Assembly (NCBI GenBank): GCA_030063045.1
Contig: JAQSEB010000115.1
Location: 868,001 to 932,000, forward strand
DNA length: 64,000 nt
Direction of reading: 5' to 3'
DNA from: Pratylenchus scribneri
Taxonomy: Eukaryota; Nematoda; Chromadorea; Rhabditida; Pratylenchidae
The notes below the pieces were generated by a model. It saw only the letters and a program-made list of their open reading frames with translations. It did not search any database and was not told the DNA's origin. Made by a program: the position numbers and the translations under genes. Shown here in pieces: positions 1 to 10,485 of this stretch. The first letter of the stretch is position 1; each line of letters opens with the position of its first letter.

Positions 1-151
1 AAAACTAATACTAAAATAGTTTTGAACCAAAAACTGAAGCCCGTTAAAAATGGTTTAATACCCCTTAATTTTGACATGTCTTGAAGAGATCCATCAATTG
101 AGTATAGGGTTTGGAGGTCTCGGACAAACCATTGAACATCTAATCTTTTTT
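1..151. repeat. 3' half of a palindromic MITE-like repeat (family P, copy 1)
   Basis: The segment around 75-151 (GAGATCCATC, then GGGTTTGGAGGTCTCGGACAAACCATTGAAC, then TAATCTTTTT, split here) matches the terminal parts of the elements at 51974-52230 and 61350-61565. Those copies carry the same motif in inverted orientation at both ends. The left half of this copy lies outside the window or is degenerate. No coding potential. Confidence 0.5.
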
Positions 152-782
152 AACATTTTCACATTTTTCGACAAATTAAATAATATATATTTTCTCAATA
201 GTTTAGATTTTAGAACAAGAAAAAAGAACGGTTTAAGTTTGAAGTTGTCTGAAAATGGAAAGTGCCAATTTGGCATTTCCCCACCCAATTCCATTATCCC
301 CTTCTAATTTTTCATTTTCCATCTTCATTTTGCATTTTTGCCGTCAGGGAAACGGACACTGTGAAGATGGGATGGGATGCCCCTCTCCCTCTCTCGTCTT
401 TTTGTTGCGCCCGGAAATGGCTGTGGCCATAATCATTTTCTGCTTTGCTTTTTCCCACCTCACTTGATGAATGAATTTGGTTGGACCTCATTGCTGACTT
501 TTCAGCTTTTCTCCTCCTCTCCCCTCGAGTTCATTCACACAAAGTGCCAGGATTATTAAATGCTTTCTTTTGCCTATTTTAAAAGCCAAACCAAAGAAGG
601 CAAAAGGTTTAGAGCCCAACAATTTTGTTCAAAAGGAAAAGAAGGTGGTAAATTCATGCTTAGCTGTAGGCAGCATTGACCTGGAAATATTCGATTATTT
701 TCTTTTTTAAAATTGAGGGTACAATTCCAACTGAGAAGATTGATTATAGTGACAAAACCATTTATGGTCCAAAAATATCCAA
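152..782. other. AT-rich intergenic stretch, no gene seen
   Basis: Short open frames on both strands lack splice-consistent partners or recognisable motifs. The stretch probably holds the upstream region, and possibly 5' non-coding exons, of the EF-hand gene that follows. Confidence 0.5.
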
Positions 783-3320
783 ATGCCCTTCCTCTATTTC
801 CATTTATTCCCTCCCAAAATGTCTTCCTTCAACAAAAGAAGAAGTTTTTCCCATCATTCAAATTTGTCCTCAATTCTCAGCAAAATTAGCCTTAAATCCG
901 TGGGTGAAGATCGACGCCAATTCTTACCGAATATCACCGTTGGAATGGCTTCATCAACTTTTGTGCCGGAAGAAGTTCCCTTTGGAGGCCCTCTTCCCCG
1001 TTTCACATTCACTGGAGCCGGCGGTGAACCCACAACGAGCAATAGAAGTTGGGAGGAGCCAATGCCAATGCCGGATGAATCGACCAATCAAAGGCCACAA
1101 AAAATAATCAAACCAATTATCATCCAACCATCACGGATTCCTTCTCCATCTTCCCCCTCTGCCTCCTCATCCGCCTCAATAATGCACCAAAAAGCAGTCA
1201 ACATTCTCAGCAGGTCAGAAGAGAAGGAATTCAACTTTTTATTACCATATTTTTTCTAAAGTGACCCCGGGGTTACTTTAGAGACCCTACAAAGGACGCC
1301 GCTATTATTCGATGAAGGGGCTACAATTTTTTCAGAGCATTTTAAAGAAGGCAAAAAATAAACTTTTTTTAAGTTTTTCCTAAGAAATCCTCAAATAGAT
1401 GATACTATTGGAGAGAGGACTTCTACTAGAGAGTGGCTAATATTAGCAAAAATAAGGATATATTAAATTCAACCAATTCCCCTAATATAATTTGTTTGTT
1501 TACTGTCGCTGGATTGGAAAGAAAATTGCATTTTGTTTTTACTTCAATTCAATTCCATTGTTTTGTTTTGTTGGCCAATTCATTCCTCTCAATTAGCCAA
1601 GGAGGACTTTCTATGGCCCAACCAAAGTCAGCCCCTTTCCCCCATTCCACCTTTGGCAATTGCCTTGGCAGCGAAAAGGGTCGCATGCTAGAGAGGAAAG
1701 CATCAAAAGCCGAGGGGGACAATTTCCTCCATTCATCCAATATTCTCGACAAACAAAGTCGCCCATTTAAATATATTTTACCTCCGTTAATTTCCTCTTC
1801 AAATTAAAATAAAAACTTTTCTTTTCAGTTCTCCCCAACGCCTCTCTCGACGCCAATTTTCGGACAACAATCTTCGTCCTTCGGTTACATTTTCCCCAAA
1901 CGGATTGACAATATCTGCAGCCGAAATGGACTCATCCAGCCAAAGAAGACACAGTGGACATGGCCAATCACGTGTCCCTTTTGTGCCAATCATTTCGGGT
2001 AAATTTTTTGGTGATTATTGCCATCAGCACATTCAATTAGCTAAAGAGGCCATATTAGCATTTTTGGCAAATATAATATGTAAACATTTATCCATCCATC
2101 AATATCCAATCCATGCTTTATATATTTCTTCCCTTTTTCTTCCTTTCATTCCTTTTCCCACATTTCTCAATGTCACGCAACTAAAAAGTGACAATCCGCC
2201 TGTTGGTTTTCCATCCAAAAAATTCATTCAATTTTGCGCAGAAAAACGTGAACAGCAACAACAGCGACTTCCGTTGAGGGCCTTCAAGAAAATTGGCCGA
2301 GTGGGCACTTTGCCCGCATTGGCACATTCCCAGAATCCGGGTGGCATTCAGCAGGCAATGGCCGCCCAATCTCCGGGTTTGGACGATTTACCACTTGGAT
2401 CGGCAATGAGCAGTAGCAGTCGGGCAACGGGCAGTGCCTTCCAACGATGGACTGGCCTTCCGGGCCATCGAAGGGGAAGTCACCTTGGTTGGGACAGTGC
2501 CCGGCCACAATCCGCCGCACGCCTTCAACAACAAATGTTGGAGAAGATTTATACAAAAAATGAATTAAAGGTGCAAATATAAAATGGGTTGGAAATTGGG
2601 GTTTGGGATTTGGGCCAATTAGATGACTTAAATTAATTAAAATTTGATAAATTGTGAATTTGCGCACTCAGGAATACCAACAATTGTTCAAAATGTTCGA
2701 CACGGATGGGAGTGGAGCAATTGGAAGTGAGGAATTGAAGGGGGCAATGCAAAGTATTGGACTGGAGGCAGATGATGCCGAAATTGAACGACTAATAAAG
2801 GAGGTAAATAGAATAGTGGAATTAATTGAATTTAATTGGCCATTGAAGGTGGATGAGGATGGAAACGGCGAAATTGACTTCCCCGAATTTTGTCAATGTA
2901 TGAAAACGGCCGAAAGGCAAGGAGGATTCAGGCAAAGGCCGACAAATGATGAAGTGGTCAGACAATGCTTTGAGGTTAATCAAAATAATATTGCCAATTG
3001 CCCAATGTTTTTTAAGGTTTTTGACCAAGATTGCAATGGATTAATTTCGGAAAATGAATTCATTGTAATAAAAAATATTCCCCAAATTTTATTTCCAATT
3101 TTTATTTTAGTATGTGGCCAAAGAAGTTGGCGGTTTCAGCCAAGAATTGGCCGAATTCGTTTTTCGTGAATTACTTGGCGATTCGGCCTCCGATCATTTG
3201 GACGTGGATCGATTCTCGGCAATTGTTGAAGATTACCTTTCCGATCATAATCATTCAGGGAATGGCCAAAATTTGGATGAGGATGGAGAGGATAAATATT
3301 CAAATAGAATGATTAAATAA
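783..3320 (+). CDS. EF-hand (calmodulin-like) protein with long Ser/Pro-rich N-terminal extension
   Basis: Seven exons join in phase: 783(or 819)-1212, 1829-1998, 2242-2570, 2672-2803, 2849-2974, 3017-3064 and 3111-3320. The last four encode the EF-hand region. Loop 1 is DTDGSGAIGSEE, loop 2 DEDGNGEIDFPE, loop 3 DQDCNGLISENE, all with acidic/Asn ligands at positions 1, 3, 5 and Glu at 12. The fourth hand (around LGDSASDHLDVDRF) has lost the canonical loop. The first ~300 residues are a Ser/Pro/Gln/Arg-rich extension ([17 protein letters not shown]) with no known domain. Inference: a Ca2+-sensor that can load at most three hands, with a disordered N-terminus for anchoring or regulation. The family (calmodulin/troponin C superfamily) is clear; the orthologue is not. 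Two in-frame ATGs (783, 819) are possible starts. Confidence 0.8.
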
Positions 3321-3434
3321 ATTTAAAATATTCTTTTTTAATTATTTTTAACCAATTTTGTTTGCCTCCGAAAAAATGGAGGAAATTTCATGAAAATAAA
3401 ATTAGTATTCCAATCAAATAAGCCCTCCTTTTAT

Positions 3435-3990
3435 TCATTTTCGCCTTTTTGAACAATCAAAACAACTACAATTAGTGGCCGATGGAATTTGGAATTGGCG
3501 ATGTCCATCCGCGCAAGGAACCGAAACATTCAACTGAAAATGAATTTTAAATATTAGTCAAAATTGGATTCCTTTTTACCATTTGAACTTCCAAAATTCG
3601 ACAACATTGCGCAAAAACGCTGATTGTTGGCCCCGGGGGTCGTTGGAATGAGAATGAAGGGCATTGGCCCACACAAATATTCACATTGATTGCAAACAAT
3701 TCGCAGCCCTGTTCGTCGATCACATATCGATGTCCTATTAAAGGGGAAATTATGTGAATACTTTTTGGCCAATTCAATGCTAAATTGATGGGAATATCCA
3801 TTTTCGTACCAATTTTTTGGCATTCGTTTGTGCCGTGAAGTCCTTCCATCAGAGGTAATGGAATTGGAATGGTTGGAGTGGCATTGGCCAAAAGGAGAAG
3901 CAAAAATGAATGAATAATTGGAACAATGATTAGAATTCGAAAATAAATGAGGCCAATGGCCAGAGAATGTGCTGATAATATTGGGCGCAA
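3435..3990 (-). CDS. flr-2: Glycoprotein-hormone alpha (GPA2/thyrostimulin, FLR-2-like) cystine-knot protein
   Basis: Exons on the minus strand: about 3971-3810, 3734-3580 and 3533-3435, phases consistent. The mature region reads NEC-x12-GC, then ICVGQCPS, FAQCCRI, VPC and a terminal CSCFDC before KRRK-stop. This is the Cys order of glycoprotein-hormone alpha/GPA2 subunits (C..CVGxC..QCC..C..CxC). An upstream hydrophobic run (IYFRILIIVPIIHSFLLLLL) is a good signal peptide. GPA2 proteins are secreted cystine-knot hormones that pair with GPB5 and signal through an LGR receptor; the C. elegans orthologue is FLR-2. The initiator ATG was not found: the exon holding the signal peptide begins at an AG acceptor near 3972, so a short 5' exon is missing and the 3990 limit is only the open frame. 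Confidence 0.8.
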
Positions 3991-4732
3991 TTTGGGGGAT
4001 TGGAGGCTGGGAAAAGCCAGCCGAGGGCATCGACCAATGAAGGCAGAATTTTATTAATTTTGATGGATGCCGGAGGGAATCCTCTTTATGAATGATTTGC
4101 TTCTGAATTCTGAAATTGAGGAGGATTGTATAATAGCTTTTAATATATCAAAAATGGCAAGAAATATTCACATTTATTCGACTAAAATAATGAATGTATG
4201 GGTTCAGCCATACTCCGATTAAAAAGGACTGCTACTCCCCCACCTTCTTCGTTTAATAATTAATAATTAGTCTGGCCAAAATAATGTCAAATGAATGTAG
4301 AGGAAATTGGCAAATTCCAATTTGTAATATTGTCCCGCATAAAAACATGTCAAGCTGACAAATGAATGAATGAATGAATGAATGAATGAATGAATGAATG
4401 AATGAGTGCAAATGGCATCCAAATAATTCATTTTGAATTATTTGAATGAATAATTGGGGGATTAATTCATTCTTGCTTTGTTTCCTTCCTTCCACTCTAA
4501 TAAATATTATTCCCAATTTAATGAGTTTTTTTGCTGGCACAAAAACATTCATGAATGAGTCACCAAAATAACTAGAAAGATGAAATATAATAATGCAAAA
4601 TTGGCAATTAATTTGTGTTTTTGGAAATATTATTGAGCAAAATGAGCATTCCTCAATAATTTGGAATTGAATGAGTATTTCTATATTGAAATGAGGAAGT
4701 TGGGATTAGCCGGTGCCGGCCCGGAAATGAAT
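3991..4732. other. Intergenic, no gene seen
   Basis: Lies upstream of the flr-2-like gene and downstream of the TIKI gene. It holds a tetranucleotide microsatellite (4361-4405) and AT-rich sequence without a supported exon, except possibly a missing 5' exon of the flr-2-like gene. Confidence 0.5.
4361..4405. repeat. (AATG)n microsatellite
   Basis: About eleven perfect AATG units. On the minus strand it reads as an artefactual His/Ser/Phe/Ile peptide. Confidence 0.95.
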
Positions 4733-7700
4733 TTAGGCAATTGGCCTCCGCCCCACCCACTCAATGACTGATGTAATCCGAATAAGGCGGAGGGGAGGAA
4801 AGTGGACAAAGACAAATTGGAATGTATTTCCATTTCTACGAATGGCCAATTGAATTTTTAACCGACGGCTGGCCAATTTTTGCAAATGGACGGCGGAAGG
4901 CCAAAATTGGCTACAATTTGGTGGGTCGGCTGACAAATTTTCATGGACCGGCTTACTTTTTTTGCTTATTTGTTTGTTTTTTTTTTTCATCAGCAAAATT
5001 AATGGCCTAAAGGGGTGGGAGAAAACAGGGGAAACAATTTTGGAGGCATGTGAGATCGTTGAGGGATACTTAATGAATTCTTGGAATGAATTTTTTGAGA
5101 GGGCAAATTGTTGACGTGTTTTTCTTCTTTTGCTGAAGGATTCACCCGCATTTTTGTTTATTGTTTTTTGCACGTCAAAATCATCCCAAAATATTCTTCG
5201 TTCTGTTTTTATGACAGATTGCAACAATGAAAGAAAGAAAAGCAACAAAAACTGCCCATGATGAATGCCAAAAAAGTCTGTAAATGACGGAGGAATAAAA
5301 ACAATTTGAGAATTATTCACCGTTGTCATCATTGTTGAATGCCAATAATTTTGCATTGAATTTGTTGCCGAATTGAAGGTGGCCAATTCCCGAAGGCGAA
5401 TACCAATTTTGGGCAAAGCCATGTTGGCCACACGGCTGGCCGGGAAAAGAAGAATGCTTTTGGGTGGATTATTGGATGGCAATTTGGCATCAAAATTTAA
5501 ATATTGAACATTGGAATTTGGGGTTTCAACGATTGGGGCCACCCAATGACCTGAAAAGAGGGTGGCATATTTTGATGATGGGATTATTCTCGACCAACCC
5601 ATTTGTTGAAGTTGGCCAATCAAAGATTGTTGGCCAAGGAAATGGCCGGCACCAAGTGCAAAGAAGAATACTTTATCCGGCTGTTCTCTCATTAGGGCAT
5701 CCACCCTTCTGGCCATTCGCTCATTTCGCCGAAATAAAATATCCTCGACCAGCAAATTGTCCACCTATTATTCGATAATATATAATTATTTTAATTAATT
5801 TTGCCTTTCTGGCCAATTGATCTTCCTCTGGGGAAGTGGTGAATCCATTTTGAGCAAATCGATGTGCACCAAAAATGATCTGTTTTAGGCCATTTCCAAG
5901 TGTGCCGCATCGATAATGTTGGACTAATTTGTCAATCGGGGATTTCCCTTCAATCATTTGCTGATTCGCCCCTTGGCCCTTTGCTTCGATCCATTCCAAA
6001 TAGCCAAGGGAATAATTTATGGCAAAAATGATTTGTTGGGCATTGACCGATTTGAGTGGATTGCATTGTTCCTCAACTGTTTCCATCTTTTAAGGGAATT
6101 ATTAATTCCTCATAATATTTGTTCCAATTCCAACCGATAACAATGTTTTTCCCCTTTCCGACGCCATTTGTGCCAAAAATAAATCCAACATAGGTGATGT
6201 TGGTTTTTGTTGAGGTTTTGGAGGCGAATCGCTCAACTGAAAAAGGAGGAAAAGGAGCCAAATAGGTCGACGATATTCCCAATCATCTGTTGAAATATTC
6301 GCAAATTAAAAAGTGACAGTAATTTCTTCCTTTTTATTACTGGGGAATAGTCTGCGCATTTGGCGACGAGCCGCAGATCGACTTCGATGCTCCTGAATTC
6401 ATATTTATTTATAATATTTATTCGCACAATTTGCTTATTAGATTTTGGCCCAAATATTCAACTTTTAAAATGTTGAATTGTTAGATTTATATTTTTCAGA
6501 AAAAAACTGTGTTCCTATTAATTCTGATTTTTTTTGTATTTCATCCGGAAAGTTTTAATTCTGATTTTTTGTGTTTCATCCGGAAAGTTTTAATTCTGAT
6601 TTTTTGTGTTTCATTCCGGAAAGTTTTAATTCTGATTTTTTGTGTTTCATTCCGGAAAGTTTTAATTCTGATTTTTTGTGTTTCATTCCGGAAAGTTTTA
6701 ATTCTGATTTTTTGTGTTTCTTTCCGGAAAGTTTTAATTCTGATTTTTTTGTGTTTCTTTCCGGAAAGTTTTAATTATGATTTTTTGTGTTTCTTTCCGG
6801 AAAGTTTTAATTCTGATTTTTTGTGTTTCATCCGGAAAGTTTTAATTCTGATTTTTTGTGTTTCATTCCGGAAAGTTTTAATTCTGATTTTTTGTGTTTC
6901 ATTCCGGAAAGTTTTAATTCTGATTTTTTGTGTTTCATTCCGGAAAGTTTTAATTCTGATTTTTTGTGTTTCATCCGGAAAGTTTTAATTCTGATTTTTT
7001 GTGTTTCATTCCGGAAAGTTTTAATTCTGATTTTTTGTGTTTCATCCGGTTAATTCTGATTTTTTGTGTTTCATTCCGGAAAGTTTTAATTCTGATTTTT
7101 TGTGTTTCATCCGGAAAGTTTTAATTCTGATTTTTTGTGTTTCATTCCGGAAAGTTTTAATTCTGATTTTTTGTGTTTCATCCGGAAAGTTTTAATTCTG
7201 ATTTTTTGTGTTTCATTGTGGAAAGTTTTAATTCTGATTTTTTGTGTTTCATCCGGAAAGTTTTAATTCTGATTTTTTGTGTTTCATTCCGGAAAGTTTT
7301 AATTCTGATTTTTTGTGTTTCATCCGGAAAGTTTAAATTCTGATTTTTTGTGTTTCATCCGGAAAGTTTTAATTCTGATTTTTTGTGTTTCATCTAATTA
7401 AATTTGTGTTTTCCGATTAGATTTGTGTTTCATCTAATTAAATTTGTGTTTTCCGGTTAGATTTGTGTTTCATCTAATTAAATTTATGTTTTCCGGTTAG
7501 ATTTGTGTTTTTCCAGTTAGATTTATGTATCACCCAGTTAGTTATGTTTTTCCGGAAATATTTGTGTTTAATCTAGGATTTCCGACCTGATATCCTAATC
7601 TGAGAATTCGATGCCTTAATCGATGCATGTATGCCTTGATTCTGTGAAATAATTCGATGGGCAAATGATCTCGTAATGATCCATTCCCTGGGGCTAATTG

Positions 7701-8452
7701 CTTGCATTTGATCAATTGTTCAACTTTAATATTCGCATCAAATACAATTCAAAATAAAATTGAGAAAGAGACCAGTTTCAGATTTTTCCAACGCCAATTC
7801 AAAAACGATGGAATCCGCTGAATCGAATGCTTCCTTCACTGAATTGGGCACTAAAATTAAAGAAAAAATAGAAAATACAATAATATTCCATTTTGTTAAT
7901 TCATTTCTTGCCCTTGGGTTGTTATTGGCAGTAATTAAAGAAAAAAAAAACAAATCGCAGCAGGTGACCAAATGGTCCTTTTTTTTCATATTCTCCAAGG
8001 GTATGGAGGACAATAGGGAAAGGCATTTTTTTATTAGGGAAGAGGAGAATGAACGTGACTCGGAGGCTTGTTTGGGTTAGTTTCATTCAACAAACCATTT
8101 GGCCATATTCGATCGAATGGGACATGGATTGTGCCAAACATGAATGAGGGTGCCCTTCGCCATGATGCATCAATGGACCAAAGGAAGGCGGAACGAGGAA
8201 ATGATGAGGCCTTCATTGGGAAATATTATGGTAGATTCGGAAAGAAAAATTTTTGTATTCTTCCGGAAAGAATGATTTTCCCCTTATTTTAATTAATTTA
8301 ATATAAAAATGGACCGATTGATCATGGTCTTCTGTTGTTGGACATTCCTCCTCAATGTTTTCCTCATTACTGTCACTGAATTTGAATTCGGCTTGACAAA
8401 TCCATTTCAATAGAAAAATGAGAAGGAAAAGTATAAACATGCCAAAAGGCAT
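4733..8452 (-). CDS. TIKI-family (TraB-fold) membrane metalloprotease
   Basis: Exons 8452-8315, 8210-8096, 7850-7773, 7723-7587, 6392-6341, 6286-6135, 6086-5805 and 5764-4733, with a probable in-frame 48-bp intron near 5553-5600, join in correct phase to about 645 aa. Met at 8452 starts a signal peptide (MPFGMFILFLLIFLLKW). TIKI landmarks follow in order: FLWSI, FGTIHVP (His near residue 75, first GxxH), SVKEAFDSADSIVFEL, LDLFLAQMASERGK, VEEQCNPL, HYRCGTL, RRNERMARRV, and FFFALGAGHFLG (second GxxH). TIKI proteins are secretory-pathway, metal-dependent proteases that clip the Wnt N-terminus. The C-terminal tail is long for the family and has a hydrophobic stretch (GQFLLLFFLSLLQSV) that may be the anchor. 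The 5765-5804 intron has a GC donor. The 1.19-kb intron 6393-7586 is nearly all satellite. Confidence 0.85.
6509..7560. repeat. Tandem satellite, ~34-36 bp unit, inside a TIKI intron
   Basis: Roughly two dozen units of the form TTCCGGAAAGTTTTAATTCTG followed by ATTTTTTGTGTTTCA, alternating CATCCGG and CATTCCGG variants. It decays at the right edge (7390-7560) into ATTTGTGTTTTCCGGTTAG-like units. The repeat is open in several frames but has no start or splice context. Confidence 0.95.
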
Positions 8453-8622
8453 ATTTTTGTAGAAATGATGGAGAAAATTTTGGTGGAAGGGCAAATTGGG
8501 GGAAATGGGAAAAATCTGCTGGAGGGGTGGACCAATTATTTTGGAAGAAAAGAGAAAAAATAGGAAAAGGGACTCAGAAAATATGAAAGAAAATGCTGGG
8601 AGGAAATATGTGGAATTTGAAT

Positions 8623-9124
8623 TAGGGTTGCGCCCCCGCACCCGCGGGGGCCACCCCCGACGGGGATCCCCGCACTTTTTGGGCTTCACCCCCGACCCTA
8701 CCCCCGCATATGCCACCCCCGCGCCCCCGCATCCCCGCAAGAGCCACCCCCGCGCCCCCGCACCCCCGCGGGGGTGAACATGCACCCCATATTATTGGAT
8801 TTTTCAAGGAAAATGGAGTTCGATAGGGAAATTTTGACCAAATTTTTGTAGGATATTAAAATTTTTTATTAAAATTTTTCTCTGCGAGGATATTTTTAGG
8901 TAAAATTTTTCGCTGCGCGGCCATTTTTGGATGAATTTTTCTTCAAAAAAATTTTTTATTTGAAAAATGTGGCTTTTTAAAAAATTTACGCTACCCCCGC
9001 CCCCGCGGGGATCCCCGCGGGGGCCCCCGCAGGGGGTCACCCCCGAACCCGTCCCCGCAAGTGCCAACCCCGCAAACCCCGACCCCCGCACAACCCGCCC
9101 CCGCACTGCGGGGGCGCAACCCTA
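8623..9124. mobile_element. Non-autonomous hAT-like element (MITE) with GC-rich core
   Basis: Perfect 18-bp terminal inverted repeats TAGGGTTGCGCCCCCGCA (8623-8640) and its complement (9107-9124) are flanked by a perfect 8-bp target duplication ATTTGAAT (8615-8622 and 9125-9132). An 8-bp duplication with TIRs beginning TAGGG is typical of hAT transposons. The interior has two blocks of degenerate CCCCCGCACC repeats (8636-8780, 8993-9112) around an AT-rich middle, and no transposase. It lies just upstream of the TIKI gene. Confidence 0.85.
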
Positions 9125-10485
9125 ATTTGAATGGACAAAATGAGGAAATGGAAGGGGAGGGTGAGGACCAAATTAGCGGAAAAGGTGGGCGCGAATTTTG
9201 GCACATTTTTGGGGCCAAACAATTGGGTTGGTGCCGAGCAACCATTGGGGTGGGCCGAATTTATGGCACAAAGGGCCTTTTTGCGCACCTTTAACCAATG
9301 TCATTTTGGGTATTTTCACGCCAATTTGTTCAACAAAAATGGAAGGGGATTCTTTTTAAAGCTAAAAAATTGTTGGTAAATGAAAGAGAACAATAAAATT
9401 GTTACAATTTTATTAGAAAATGTTCAAAATGCTTCCATCCAACCAATCGGTCCTTGTAAATGAATTGATGGCCTTGGGTCCTCCCAAAACCCAAAACTAA
9501 TGTACAACAATGCTCATTTTGTTCATCCTCAACCCTTCAAATGGTCCTTTGCCCCATCTTCACCCATCAATCCACCTCATCCATTCATCCATTTTCACAA
9601 CCTTCCTTTGTGCCACTATTCCATTCTCCCCCATTCATCCGCGCATTGTTTGCCCTCAAACCCCTTAAGAAACTCTTCAACATAGGAAGCAGAGGAACAT
9701 AAACGAATGTGGGGACAAATATGTTATAAGAGTAAGAAATTGGGAAAAGTGCTTTAGTTGTCACTTGTCATCAGCTAGAAAAGTTTTGTTGGGCCATAAA
9801 AATATTAAAATGGACAATGGATCAAAGTCAATGGAATAATTTGAAAATGTTCCTGTTAATTTTTTGAAAAAGCCTGGTGGCCAATTTAGTTGTTTATTTG
9901 TGGGAAGCGGCCAATTCAAAAAGGGAGGAAAATGGTCCTTTTTAAAAAGCCGAAATGGTCGAAAATGAGGAAAAAAGGAAGAAAGGGGAGTTTTGGCGCA
10001 GCGGCAAACTTCAAAGGGAAATTGAGGACCATCATTTGGTGGAGGCAAAGGCTGGCCGATGAGGCGAAATCCCACCGAAAATGGGGGAAATTTGGGTGAT
10101 GGGGGGAATATGGACAGCACTGGCCGACAAAGGCAAAACCAAAAATGGATGAATGATAATATGAAGGAGATGGAGGCACTGTGGTCATTTTATAATGTGT
10201 GGACAATGGACAAAATGAAGTGGGAATGCCATAGGCAAGATCAACTCTGGATTACCATATGTAATTTTATTGGCCCTCTTTCCCATTAATTTGCTTTATC
10301 CAATTTTAATCCAATTTTATATTTGTTTGTTTTTGCTATTTTTGTGAATTCCTCACCACTCATTCATTCATTTTTGGGGAACAATGCCCAATTGTTTTGC
10401 CTCCATTCATCAAAATTCGCATCAAATCTGCATTAATCATTTCTAAATTAAATTCATTTTTTATTTAATTTTAATCCACCCAAAA
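9125..10485. other. Intergenic between two divergent genes
   Basis: Separates the TIKI 5' end (-) from the astacin 5' end (+). It should carry both promoters. Open frames here show no domain or splice support. Confidence 0.5.

Noticed and set aside
6509..7053. Long repetitive open frames over the 6.5-kb satellite
   Set aside because: Unit length is not fixed to a multiple of three, there is no conserved start or splice context, and it sits in a TIKI intron on the other strand.
6509..7560. CRISPR array
   Set aside because: No unique spacers between constant repeats; eukaryotic satellite.
8640..9120. CpG-island-like promoter
   Set aside because: The GC-rich blocks are internal repeats of the hAT-like MITE, bounded by its TIRs and target duplication.
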